This document shows positions 1 to 11,277 of a DNA stretch of 64,000 nt, piece after piece. A program made the position numbers and the translations under genes. The notes below the pieces were generated by a model. That model saw only the letters and a list, made by a program, of their open reading frames with translations, searched no databases and was not told the origin of the DNA. Within the stretch, counting starts at the first letter, position 1, and each line of letters opens with the position of its first letter. The stretch is from assembly GCA_037974965.1 (NCBI GenBank), contig JBBPFI010000006.1, positions 1,612,001 through 1,676,000 of the forward strand. The letters are read 5' to 3'. The DNA comes from Dacryopinax spathularia (taxonomy: Eukaryota; Basidiomycota; Dacrymycetes; Dacrymycetales; Dacrymycetaceae).

Positions 1-110
1 CTTCCTCTGTTGTCGCTGAACTGTCCTCCTCAAGTCCACGACGTGCCACTGTTTTTCGTGGTTCACTGGCATAGGAATCTCTTTGAAAATCTAATCTTGG
101 TTTCAGACGA

Positions 111-2080
111 CTAAACTGATCTCAACAGGTCGAGGTGCCTGTCTATCTGCCCACCAGGCTTGTGCGCCTCCCATATCAGCTGTTTCACCCTCTCAGCGTT
201 CGCTCGCTTCCTCCTGCCATCCTCGCCTTGTAGTGACTGCAGGACACTGTCGATTTCTTGGGCGATTGCTTCGTCTGTTCCTATGATCTCGGTACCATTC
301 GGCCCACCTCGCATGGCTTTACCCTTTACTGGGCCGTCTCGGATCTGCAACAGCTCGTAACCGGTGTCAAGGACTTCGCTCATCCAGAGAGCATGAGCGG
401 GCTGATCCCAAATGAAAGGCCAAGCGATCACTGGAACACCTTGCGATAAAGACTCGAAGGTGCCACCACCACCACAGTGGGATAGAATGGCAGACAGCGC
501 CTGTCACATGTCAGCAAGTCCAACAATAACAGCAATGAGCACGAACCGGATGTGCCAAGACGGCCTGTTGCGGCGCCCAGCTGACGATCAAACCTCTCCC
601 CGTGGACGCGATTTTTCCTTCTAACTCCTCAGACACGAAAGCTTCTGGAGACGAGGTCGTGATGATGAACGGCATGGCACTTTCCATCGCAAGCAGCCGC
701 TCCAGCAGAATCTCAAGGCGCCTCTGTCTCGGGAAGAAGATCGAGCCAAACGAGACGTACAGAACCGAATGGACGCCGTGCTTCTCCAGCGCATTATCCA
801 GAAAGCGGATACATGGGTCGACATCGGCTTCGACGTGACTACGGGGATGGATCGTCGCCCTGTATTCGAACTGCACCTCCTTGGACGTGGGGCAATGCAC
901 GCCATTTGTGCTCGTCCGGTTGGGCTGGAAGAACGCTGGGGGCAACTGCGGGCCGAGGCAAAGCACCTTACGGTCTGTTCCGGCTATGTACCACTCCTTT
1001 ACCCCTTGTATGCTGTCTTCTTCCTGCAGGACATGTCAGCGACGCAAAAACAGAAATATGAAGTGAACGCACGATTGACTCGACAGTCGGCAACAGCACT
1101 CCATCTGTCAGCTGGAAAAGCTCGTATCCGGCGGCGACGGAATCGTAGAACGATGGATTCCACGACTTCTGAGGCGTATCCTCCCACTGATAAATAGGCG
1201 GCAAGCCTTCTATCTGGATCACCTCGCCAAGTGCCTCCGATTTCGCCCAAACCTGCCGGAGTCGTTTGACCTAGGCGTTATGGCGAGAGGCGGAACATCA
1301 CTCACATGGTGGGCAATCTCGGAAAAGGATCTGCCATAACTTCTCTCCGGATCAGCTTCGATGGCGTGGCACTCTTCAACGTACGTTGGCGCTCGACCGC
1401 CTGCTTCAGTTGGTCCGAAGACCCTGGCTTCAAAATTAGACGCGCCTTCTGCAAGAACCGTTCAACCATACCTCGTGAGGGACCCTGCGGATCCCACGTA
1501 CCACATAAACAGAGGTAAGCCGTACTTATTCTTGAGCGCTGGTACAAAGTGTCCCATCATCAGGTCAGAAATCATGAGGCTTGGTTTGCCAATCGCCTCC
1601 CATGTCTTCCCTGCGTCGTCCTGGAACGGTCGCTCCTCCATCATTGCATCAAAGGTAGCACGGATTCTCTCTACGTCCTCGGGGGAACTGTGGGGAGTCG
1701 TGCGTGGATCACATGTGTTCCAAGAAGCTATCACCTCCGGCGTGAACTTGGCAAGCGCATGGCACAGGGCGATAAGCCGAATCCGCTTCAAGAGAGACTC
1801 GTCGCCCCCGAACGACACGTTGCGCTTGATCTCTGCCAGCGACTTTACGGCAAAATCAGCATCCACGATGATCGCTAGCGCATGTCAGTACAGTATATTT
1901 CCGGAGTCCGAAGCACGTAAGCTTACAGACGGTAACATCAGGGAATTTACGGACGATATTGACGGCAAGATTGGACTCCGGTCGAAGATGGCCTGGAGTC
2001 AAAGTCAGAAGCAACGTCCTTACGGCACGGTAGAACGCACCCCACGCAAAACAGCTGAAGATAACCCAGTGAACGGACAT
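111..2080 (-). CDS. UDP-glycosyltransferase UGT-A (GT1 family)
   Basis: Transfers a sugar from a UDP-sugar to a small acceptor; the acceptor is unknown. The start at 2080 gives [14 protein letters not shown]. After a first intron comes HLRPESNLA, the fungal counterpart of the GT1 catalytic-His motif, then an exon carrying [15 protein letters not shown] (1462-1866). A further exon reads [20 protein letters not shown] (about 1310-1430), followed by [14 protein letters not shown]. The C-terminal domain has [25 protein letters not shown] and [11 protein letters not shown], which form the UDP-binding signature, and the protein ends at 111. About seven exons; no break was seen. It is the outermost of three same-strand genes and shares the HCGGGG subtype with UGT-B and UGT-C. 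The family call is firm; substrate and pathway are not readable. Confidence 0.9.
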
Positions 2081-2662
2081 GCTGAGATGCTGGCCTGAAT
2101 GGAACGCTGGGAAGAGGCTAACCGACGTGCTGTACCGACGAACAAGTGTACCGCTTGCTGGCGTCCTTTTATCTACCCAAGACACGGACAACTTGGGCAG
2201 GTTCGGCCGATGGATCCAGATATCATGCCCCAACGTTGGCTAGCGACCCCATCCCGCCCTACATCTGCAGCAATGGTACGGAGATTACGTCGGCACGACA
2301 ATCCTATGACAAAGCAGTTCCCAGGAGAGGCGTCTTCCTTCCTATTCCGATGGCGCCAATCGCGACCATCCATCGATCCGTCTTTATGGATATCACATGC
2401 TTTTCTCTGGGGACATTCTGCAAGGTACCCCGATCCGCATATCGTAGTGGGTGAAAGCATCGGAATGCCGATACGCGGTGCGTACCAGGATCCGTAATCG
2501 TTCGCAATGGTTCTCACGAGTGCCGCCGTGCTCGAATGGGAAACCTGTCGAACATCAAGGTCACCTATACACTCCCTCAAGGTATGTGTCAATTGATAAA
2601 GGGGCTAGTCCATCAGCACAGGGTGCGTGCGTGCCACATTACCGAATCAGAAGGATAGCTCT

Positions 2663-4654
2663 TTACACAGAAGTAGCAAACTGCCTGAAATACTCAAAGT
2701 GCTTCCCCATGGATCCGCCCGCCTCATGCGCATCTCGGATCTTACCCCTGACGATCTGCGCCTTTGCGCGCTTCCTGGCCCCCTCCTCACCCTGCGCAGC
2801 AGCAAGCACCTCGTCCATCTCCTTAGCGACCGCTTCGTTCGTACCTGGGATCTCGGTCCCCTCGGGCCCGCCCCGGTACGCTTTACCCTTGACGGGTCCG
2901 TTCCGGACTTGGAGCAGCTCGAAGGCCGTGTCGAGGACTTCGGACATCCAGAGTGCGTGATGGGGTTGGTCGCACGTGAAGGGCCAGGCGATGACGGGCA
3001 CCCCTTGGGTGAGGGACTCGAACGTCCCTCCTCCTCCGCAGTGGGAGACGATCCACCCCAGGCCCTGTTCGTTACATGAGCTGCATTGATCCAAAGATCT
3101 TCGCTTACTCCGACCCACCTCATGCTGCAGAATGGCCTGCTGCGGCGCCCACGGCACAACCAAATGGGTAGCTCATTATGCCGCAGGAAGGCGACGCTGT
3201 TGAGGGAGTCTCGGACTGGTTCGCCGGGACCACGGGACGCAAAGTCCTTTGTCTTGGCCCGCAACTCCCATCCGGCTTCTTCTCAAGAAGCCTTGTGAAA
3301 GACTCCGCTACTCTTGCCAGCACCGAGGTCCGTTTCGATTACCGCCATGAGACAAGGGGTGGTCTCGATAGGCTCGATCCGTGTATCGTTTTCCTGAACA
3401 AGGCACTCGAACAGTATGGTCCGCACTCAGCTGTCTACATCTCGTTCGGAACGACCTTCTTCCCGGAGAGAGAGCATCTCGAAATCCTCTTTCAAAGATT
3501 GCTCGCGCTGAAGGAACCCATGCCGTTCGTATTTGCGGCCGCTTCGCCGTTTGCCCAGCTTTCGGAGACGCTGCTGGGCCAGATCAAGGAGAGCGGAAGG
3601 GGTTTCCACTCCATTTGGATGACCCCGAAGAGACTCACGATGTCAAGCACGGTCGGAAGCATGATGGCGTCCGCACTATTCACAAGGTCCATGCCGACCG
3701 CCACCGAGTCGTAGAAGGACGGCATCCACGTCATCTGGGGCGAATCCTCCCATGCATAGAGTGGTGGCCAGCCCTTGACTCGAATTATATCATCCTTCGT
3801 CCTTGGCCAGGCAGCCCAGAGCTGTGAACATTGTTAGGTCTGTCATAAGGCCAGGAAGATAGACGTACGTCTTGAGCGATACGCGAATACGACCGACCAT
3901 TTGCTCTGTCTGGATTGGCTTCGATTGCCAGGCACTCTTCGACGAAGCCTGGTCCGCGTCCTCCTAACTCATTCGGGCCATAATATCTGCCATATCCTGC
4001 CCTCAGCGCGACTTAAGGAATAGGAAAGTGAAACGTACCTCGTGAAAGAACCGGCACATCCAACATACCACATGCACAGAGGCAACTTGTATTTCCTCTT
4101 GAGCGCGGGCGTGAAGGCTCCTGTCATCATATCGGCAATGATCAAGTTTGGCTTTGGGACAGCAGTCCAGATACGCCCGGCGTCGTCCTCGAACTCTTTC
4201 TCCTCCATCATCACGTCAAAAAATGCGTGTAACCTCTCAACATGGTCGGGCGGCGTATGCGGTGCTATACGTGGGTCGAGCATGGAGTATGAGGCTGCCA
4301 TTTCCGGTGTAAATTTCTCAAGAATACGGCAGAGCCCGATGACCCGTATACGCTTCATGATGCTCTCGTCGCCGCCGAGCGACGCATTCCGCCGGATTTC
4401 GGCTAACGATTTTGAGGCGAAGTCAGCATCGACAACGATCGCTTTCCCACGTCAGTCGTCAGCCAGTATATCAGGATGAGCACAGGACGGAGGACATACA
4501 TATGGTAACGCTCGGGAACTTGCGCGCCAGATTCGCGGCGAGATTAGACTCTGGGCGGAGATGACCTGGACGGAGATCAGGTCCTGCTCTTTCATAGCCA
4601 GGGGAACACCGAACCCCAGGCAAAGCATGCGAAGATCACCCAGTGGGCACTCAT
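2663..4654 (-). pseudogene. UDP-glycosyltransferase UGT-B, disrupted by internal inversion
   Basis: A GT1 gene with the exon layout of its neighbours. It starts at 4654 with MSAHWVIFACFAWG, then [20 protein letters not shown] and an exon with NLIIADMMTGAFTPALKRKY. The next exons carry WPPLYAWEDSPQMTWMPSFY and LPTVLDIV. The C-terminal part on the same strand is VVPWAPQQAILQHE, then [15 protein letters not shown], ending at 2663. The exon that should join them (EGDAVEGV through IKESGRG) lies on the plus strand at about 3187-3607 with its reading frame fully open. The normal transcript therefore lacks the linker and first half of the sugar-donor domain. Everything else, including splice sites, looks preserved, so the event seems recent. 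An assembly error is the main alternative. Confidence 0.85.
3168..3610 (+). other. Inverted exon segment inside UGT-B
   Basis: This 443 bp block reads on the plus strand as UGT coding sequence: an acceptor site (CCGCAG, 3181-3186), then [34 protein letters not shown] and AAASPFAQLSE, ending at IKESGRG. The flanking gene is on the minus strand. The block is bounded by the 8 bp inverted repeat CCAAATGG (3160-3167) and CCATTTGG (3611-3618). One breakpoint falls in the preceding intron. The other falls between IKESGRG and VVPWAPQQ, with about 10 extra bases at that junction. Confidence 0.85.
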
Positions 4655-5263
4655 GTCGGGTCGGAGACGAGGTAGATAACGAGTAGGTGTTGCAGCGGGG
4701 GGGATCTGAGTAACATTTCGTGCTTTTAACAACCCCTTGAGGACCGGGGCACCGGGGATCGCTTAGACTGGCCGTGGACGAATCGAGCTGTATGATTTAC
4801 CTCGATCCTTGTCAGCATCTGCACCATGTCACCATGACAAGCTAGTGGACGCCAAGAGACGGGGTGATAGCAACATCTGGAGGGCTGAGCTTCCCTAGAG
4901 GGTAGCGTGTCCGCCCTGGTATGAACGGCGACCATCCCGCTCCACAGCCCCAAGTAACTCGCTTCCATTACCGGGGGATTTACTATGACCGATGTGCCCG
5001 GATCCTTCGATTGATGGAACAGGTAATGAAGGGTCCATAAACGGAAATTCCGTACCCCGAGCGTAGTGTACATCGCCTCGTCGTCCCCGTTCAAAAGGCA
5101 TGGGCACGGATCATGCGCCAGAATACCTCCTTGAGTTTCAAAGCGCCGCGGGGCAACACGAGTGGTATCTTGATCACGATTTAGAAGTTGTTACAAGCAG
5201 AGTCTACGGATAAAGCAGCATTTCTAGTATACCAAAGACGATGAACAACATGACACTTCTTTT
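4655..5263. other. Intergenic, UGT-C to UGT-B
   Basis: About 600 bp holding the promoter of UGT-B and the 3' end of UGT-C. Short open frames here have no recognisable protein pattern. I see no repeat or RNA gene. Confidence 0.5.
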
Positions 5264-7302
5264 TCAGGCAACAGTAGCAAACTCCTTGAAATAGTCAAGG
5301 TACTTCTCGATCGACCCGTTCTCCTGATGCGCCTCCCAGATCTTCTGCTTGACAATCTGTGCATTCGCGCGCTTCCTCGCCCCCTCCTCACCCTGCGCAG
5401 CAGCAAGCACCTCGTCCATCTCCTTCGCGACCGCTTCGTTCGTCCCTGGGATTTCTGTGCCCTCCGGCCCACCGCGGTACGCTTTACCCTTGACGGGTCC
5501 GTTCCGGACTTGAAGGAGCTCGAAGGCCGTGTCGAGGACTTCGGACATCCAGAGTGCGTGGTGCGGCTGGTCGCACGTGAAGGGCCAAGCGATGACGGGC
5601 ACGCCCTGGGTGAGGGACTCGAACGTCCCTCCGCCTCCGCAGTGGGAGACGATCCATCCCAGGCCCTATGAACCCCCAATCAGTACTCGACATCATTTCC
5701 TAAATGGGGGAAAGGACAGACCTCGTGGCCCAGGATAGCCTGCTGCGGTGCCCAAGGGACGATGAGCCCCCTTCCGCTCTCCTTGATCTGCGCCAACAGC
5801 GCCTCGGGCAGCTGGGCAAACGGACTCGCAGCAGCAAAGATGAACGGCATAGGCTTCTCCAGCCCCAGCAGCCTCTGCAACAAAATGACCACATGTTCCG
5901 GCTTCGGATAAAAAGTCGTCCCGAACGAGATATACAGCGCCGAATGCGGGCCGTATTTCTCCAAGCTGGAGTTGAGGAACGCGATGCACGGATCGACCGC
6001 TTCGGCATCATGTTGCGTTTTGTACCGGTAGTCGAATCGGACTTCGGTGCCGGCGAGGGTGTTGGAGTTCTTCTCGGTGGAGGAGGTGAAGAAGTCTACG
6101 GGGAGCTGGGGGCCGAGACAGAGGACTTTGCGCCCAGCGGGGCCGGAGAACCAGTCGGCGACGCCTTCGACCGCTTCTGCTTCCTGTGCGCGTGCAAACT
6201 ATCAGCAACTTGTTCTGGTACTGTCAGGGTAGGAGGGAGCGGGACGCACGATATCAACCACAGTAGGGAGCATGATCGCATCCGCCGTCTCCACAAGGTC
6301 CATCCCGACAGCCACAGAATCATAGAACGACGGCAGCCAAGTCATCTGCGGCACGTCCTCCCACGCGTAGAACGGCGGCCAGCCCTTGACCCGGATGATG
6401 TTGTCCTCCGTCTTGGGCCATGCGGCCCACAGATCGTGTGCGATCCTGGTGTACGGGCGGCCCTTGGCACGCTCGGGGTCGGCTTCGATCGCCAGGCATT
6501 CTTGGACGAAGCCGGGACCGCGGCCGCCGACTTCGTTCGGGCCGAAGTACCTGCTTGCGTTCAGCCCGGTGCCCCAGAAACACAAGGACGACGATGCAGA
6601 CGGAGAGGAAGGGGTGTGGGGAAGAGCGAGGAAGGGAAGGTACGAACCTGGTGAACGACCCCGCACACCCGACATACCACATCCACATCGGCAGCCCATA
6701 CTTCCTCTTAATCCTCGGGGTAATAGCGCCCATCATCATATCCGATATCACAAAATTCGGCCTCCCCACTCCCTCCGCCGTCCACGTCTTGCCCAGATAG
6801 TCCGTGAACGCCTCGCAGGCCATCATAGCGTCCATCACTTCCAGCGTCCGCTCGAGGTCCTTGGGCTTGACAGCGGCGCCTTCTTCCCGCGGGTCGGCGT
6901 TGGGCAGGTTGATCGCTTTTTCTAGGGTCATCCCTTCCATCGCGTTGCCGATAGCGATGAGGCGGATGCGGGAGAGACAGGATTCGGCGTTGGCGAGCTT
7001 GGCGTTGCGGGTCATTTCGCCTTGGGCTTTGGCGACGAATCCGGCGTCGACGATACAGGCTGCCCATGCCCGCTCATCAGTATATGCCCTCGTACTTGCT
7101 AGTTGGAGGCATGGGAGTACGCACAGATAGTGACATCAGGATACTTGCGAGCCAGCGTAGCAGCAAGGTTCGACTCGGGCCTCAGATGCCCTGCAACATA
7201 TCGTATCAGTTCCTCTCCCTTCCACACCCCTCATTCTCGGGCTAAGAGGAAGAGGGACGCACCCCAGGCATAAGCCATAAAGAAGACCCAATGAGCAGGC
7301 AT
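5264..7302 (-). CDS. UDP-glycosyltransferase UGT-C (GT1 family)
   Basis: An intact sister of UGT-B. The start at 7302 gives MPAHWVFFMAYAWG. The HLRPESNL catalytic-His exon lies around 7130-7195, and the acceptor-side exon has NFVISDMMMGAITPRIKRKY. The next exon runs without interruption from FGPNEVGGRGPGFVQE through RIAHDLWAAWPKTEDN to MLPTVVDIV. At the matching point (AQD/LWAAWP or AHH) UGT-A and UGT-B have an intron, so this gene has lost it precisely. The donor domain reads LYISFGTTFYPKPEH, IVPWAPQQAILGHE and [15 protein letters not shown]; the stop is at 5264. The last exon is almost residue-for-residue that of UGT-B (VLDTAFELLQVRNGPVKGKA), which points to recent duplication or gene conversion. 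Confidence 0.92.
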
Positions 7303-8559
7303 CTCGTCGTTCACTCGGATTTGGGATCTGGTTGATGAGGCGGAGGGGGTGTTGTAGAAGGGAAGGGGAGGAAGGAGGGGAAGGGAGGAGGGGGAGGATG
7401 AGATGAGCTGAGCTGACAGACGGAATGCCATCAGTTTATCGCGGTGGGTCTTATACCGTCCCCTCATCCTCCTCCCTCTCTCACACTTTCCCCTCGCATG
7501 CGTAGCGGGTGAGCGCCGGAGGAGGAGATGAGCGCTCAACGGGCGTATATGTTGTCTCCAGTTCTCTTCCGGCAAAGGAGCCGATCACCATCGGGCCTCG
7601 CAGAAGGGAGCGGGCGAAGTAGATCGTCGGCCATCAATCCAGGTCCACGCGGGCGCACTCGCTCTCAGACAGAGATCTATCGGCGGTATGCAAGCCTGGC
7701 TTGGCTTCGTTGCAGGGGAGATCTAGAGGAAGACGGAGATGGTTGGGCTGGGAACAGTGAACCGGGCTAGTGGGGGATGGGCGTTTACTGTGCGCCATAA
7801 ACCGCGGCTGATGGGCATCAATCTCAAGGAGAGAGAATCAACGGATCAGACGCGCGCCCGGATAGGGCGAGAATACAGTCAAGTAATCGGCCTGCTGAGG
7901 CCGTGAGCGCAGGCGAAGTATGCGACGTGTGCGACGTGTGCGAGGTTCAGGGCGAACAGAACCGCCGGCATCCTTCCCTGCCACTTGACAGGTGCTTGAC
8001 AGGTGAGAAGTAGGTGCACTGGCAGGGGGTGGTCATTTGCAGAAGGATAGTAGCTGGGTCGGGAGGTATAGAAGAACTTGGTTGGTTCTGGGGGATGAGA
8101 TGGGCGTGTGGTCGGTCGTGAGGATACGCGCGTCCTGAGAGGGTGTGAAGGGGGGGGTTGACGCGCGCACCGCCCATTTTTTTGGGCGCTCATTGCGCGG
8201 CGTCGGAAACGAGGAGACGTGCAGGGGTGTAGGCTAGGGGAGCGTAATTGGATGGATTGGCTCGTGGATGTTACAGTACTGTATTACAGAAGTCATTAGT
8301 TTGAGCATGTAGAATGCTTGCTGGTGGTTTGATAGGCTGATCGTGGTGGACGGAAGGGAGCAAGATGTCAGCAGAGGGAAGCTGGGATGGGTGATTACAT
8401 TGGTTGGCTTCTGGATGTCAAGTAGCCAGGGAGGGGATTTACAGCATGCATGCGGGATCTCTGCTCTCGGACAGCCATGGATGAGAAAATAGATCGACCA
8501 GCCCAGATGCCAAGCAATCGGCCGTCGTGATACTGATCTCGACGTCGACAAGTACCAGT
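7303..8559. other. Intergenic, upstream of UGT-C
   Basis: About 1.25 kb. It contains a polypurine stretch at about 7335-7400 and short G-rich direct repeats near 7918-7950 (gcgacgtgt twice). No convincing coding region was seen on either strand. Confidence 0.5.
7450..7455 (-). promoter_or_regulatory. Possible TATA box of UGT-C
   Basis: TATAAG on the minus strand about 150 bp upstream of the UGT-C start codon. A purine-rich tract lies between them (about 7335-7400 on the plus strand). Confidence 0.35.
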
Positions 8560-9150
8560 CTATTTCTTCTCCTCCTTCCCTGCCTTCCCCGCCTCCGGCC
8601 CCCACTCCTGACTCATCTGATCCAACCAATCCACCCCGCCCTCAGCGAAAAACCTCTCCCCGCCGTCCCCCCTCCCCGTCGCGCCAAACCGTCTCCTAAA
8701 CCTGCCCGTCCGGCCCTCCTCCCCATCCTCGCCCCCCTTCACGTTCCTATCCCCCGGCGTGAAGAGCGGGTTGTTGTGGATGTCGCGCGCGAGCTTGTAT
8801 GCTGAGAGCGGGGAGGTCGTGTAGTGCGTGAAGGTGCTGCCGTCGGAGGAGTGGATGGTTTGGGCGTAGTGGGGGACTACGGGGGGAGGGAGAGGGCGGC
8901 GCTGCTTGACGGGGAGGTGGGAGCGGCCGTATGGCGAGTTGGAGAGGGATCGGCTTTGTCCTTGCCGCTGGGCTTGTCCTTGCCATCCTCCTACTTGCAC
9001 TGCTTGTACATGGCAGCGGGCCCGTGGCGGGAACACCGTCGGCCGTCGAAGTATCATGCTGGTCGACATGATCGCTCTATGCTTGCGACGTCGGTGAGGC
9101 GAGGCGTAGAAAGTGCGCGAAATGCAAGGGACCGAAAAGGGTTGTAACAC
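8560..9150 (-). CDS. Mitochondrial large-subunit ribosomal protein bL31m
   Basis: A structural protein of the mitochondrial 54S subunit, inferred from the core IHSSDGSTFTHYTTSPLSAY followed by RDIHNNPLFTPGDRN, a layout typical of fungal bL31m (yeast MRPL36 family). The frame is a single exon of up to 196 residues. The first ATG is at 9150. A second at 9069 (MSTSMILRRP) begins an Arg/Ser-rich segment without acidic residues that would serve as a mitochondrial presequence, so 9069 is the more likely start. The tail is Gly/Arg/Lys-rich and ends in KAGKEEKK. It is divergent from SNX3 with about 250-330 bp between the starts, so the two probably share a promoter. The assignment rests on one conserved block. 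Confidence 0.7.
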   Translation of the reverse strand: MLQPFSVPCISRTFYASPHRRRKHRAIMSTSMILRRPTVFPPRARCHVQAVQVGGWQGQAQRQGQSRSLSNSPYGRSHLPVKQRRPLPPPVVPHYAQTIHSSDGSTFTHYTTSPLSAYKLARDIHNNPLFTPGDRNVKGGEDGEEGRTGRFRRRFGATGRGDGGERFFAEGGVDWLDQMSQEWGPEAGKAGKEEKK

Positions 9151-9401
9151 TCAATGAAGAAGCGGGATCAATTGCAGCCTTGTGCCGTGCCCGTGCCCGT
9201 GCTTCCTAACTGTAGGCGTCATCAGCAGCGCGTTATCACCCCTCATTCCCCGCAGCATTCGACAATAACCACAACCACGAGCACAACCTCTTTCCCTCGA
9301 GTCTCTGGGCTATCCCCTTCCTTCGGCCTCGTCTGTGTTGACTGTGCTTTTGGACTATCGTGCTTGTGCAGTTGTCTGTGATACTGTAGACGGTTGGGAA
9401 G

Positions 9402-10252
9402 ATGACGACCCATTCCCCGTTCATTCGGTCGCCGTTTGACGAGACGTCGAGGTTGACGTCGCGTGAGCAGACGGTGCGTCCCCTCCTCTTTCCAACCTCT
9501 CAACCTCTTAACCCCTCCCAATCCCCTACCTCTATCCCTTCCCTACCTTTGCCCACTGCACCGCAACATCCCCACCGCCTCCCTGCCTGTCATACCCTGT
9601 TCCCCATATCTCTACTCCAACTCCGAACCAACCCGAGCAACATGCTGACTGAGATGATGATTGGGGCAGATCGAAGAGATGTACTCCGTCCCCGAATCCT
9701 TCCTCGAGATCGAAGTCCGGAACCCGCAGACGCACGGGTTTGGACGGAAGATGTATACTGATTACGAGATTGTTTGTAAGGTGCGCCTCTCTCCCTCCTT
9801 CCCCATCTCTTTTCCTACATCGCCTCCTTGCCTCTGTCACTGAGTTCCAGAATGGGCGGGCTCGGCTAACGCCTCCCTCCGCAGACAAACATCCCCGCCT
9901 TCAAGCTCCGCCACTCCGTAGTCCGCCGCAGATACAGCGACTTCGAAGCCTTCCGGGACATACTCGAGCGCGAGAGCACGAGGGTGAACATCCCCCCGCT
10001 GCCGGGGAAAGTGTTCACGAACCGGTTCTCGGACGAGGTGATCGAGCAGCGACGGGAGGGGCTGGAGAGGTTCTTGAGTATCGTCGCGGGGCATCCGTTG
10101 TTGCAGGTACGTGTGTGCGGGCTCGGGGCTCTGTACTCGGGGCCTTGATTAAATGATGTGGGACGGGATGCTGATGGGTTGTATAGACGGGGAGTAAGGT
10201 GCTGGGCGCGTTCCTGCAGGACCCGAGCTGGGATAAGAGCCAGTGGATCTGA
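9402..10252 (+). CDS. SNX3: Sorting nexin-3 (SNX3/Grd19), PX-domain protein
   Basis: Binds PtdIns(3)P on early endosomes and works with retromer in retrieval to the Golgi. Four exons read cleanly: 9402-9473, 9670-9780, 9885-10106 and 10187-10252, all GT-AG. The protein starts [20 protein letters not shown]. The PX domain begins with [16 protein letters not shown] and YEIVCKTNIPAFK, and contains the phosphoinositide-binding signature [15 protein letters not shown] and the PPLPGK loop. It ends in [13 protein letters not shown]. The length of about 155 residues matches the family, which is a PX domain with almost no extra sequence. Upstream 250 bp separate it from the divergent bL31m gene. Confidence 0.95.
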
Positions 10253-11277
10253 TCTGAGCGACTTCGCCCTGCCTCCTACAATCACCGGCGACCTGTGGAA
10301 CCCCATTGCCGCGTCGTTTCCTGGAAGACCGGTGTCGTGCCCATCCTCGTATCTGGGATCACCCGTTGTGCTATACTCTTCATCTTGCTTTCTTTTGCTT
10401 TCTTTTGTCATGACTCTGCTGTATCACGCTCTCTCAACGTTTATGGAATGAATCGTCTCGTCTCTCTAAACTGCCGTTATATTGCACACCAGTACATTCC
10501 AGATGCCGGTAAACCTTACGGCAACTCGCGAAGAGGGAACAGTTTACCAGGAGAAACGATGCGCAGCGAACAGTTCTTGGACATCGGTCCTGTCTTGACG
10601 GGATGTCTTCCGAAGTTGCGCGAACAACACGGACACGGAGATGCTACTGCCGACGGGAACCTCACATAAACTCCGATTTCATAATCGTTCCTGACAACGC
10701 CCAGTAACTTATTAGTCGTAGGATATCCATGTCTCAAACCTGAAATCTTCACCAGGATGTAAGAGCGAGAGATCCGGACTTCGCCTATGCGTCCTGCTGT
10801 GAGAGGCTGTCCTCTGCCCCCTTATACTTACATACGATCAACTCGCCTGCTTACCGTCTGTTGTGTGCGTTGGCAAGGGAATCGCCGCTCGCAAGGACAG
10901 CAGCAGTCTCTGACGCACGTGCCGTCAATGCCTCCGCCGAAATGCCGGCCGAATCGTCGCAGGGCCCAGCGTGGATCAGCCAGAGAGAGGCCCAACGAAC
11001 GCCCTCAGTTCGCTCGCGACTCTTTCCGGTGCTCGCCGCGGCCGGACGTCATACACAGCAGATATTTTCCTCCGTTCGGTCCCCCCGTTCTCCCGTTTCC
11101 CCTTCTTTCTCCACGCCCGCTGTGCCCTTTGCCCTTTTTCACCGCCCTTCGTCATCGCCGTCCTCAGCGTAGTATATACTACCAACTAGCACATAGCATA
11201 CATCCAGCTGCTACTCCTGCACCTGGGTTAACCTGCTCTAGTACTTCGTTGTCCACCGCGCATACACCTCCACCGAA
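10253..11277. other. Intergenic, SNX3 to phosphate carrier
   Basis: Holds the SNX3 3' UTR and the promoter of the phosphate carrier, with a CT-rich stretch at about 11080-11130 of the kind common upstream of highly expressed fungal genes. No further gene was recognised. Confidence 0.5.

Noticed and set aside
3168-3610. Programmed (phase-variable) inversion switch
   Set aside because: Only 8 bp inverted repeats and no recombinase nearby; a one-time inversion is simpler, though reads should be checked.
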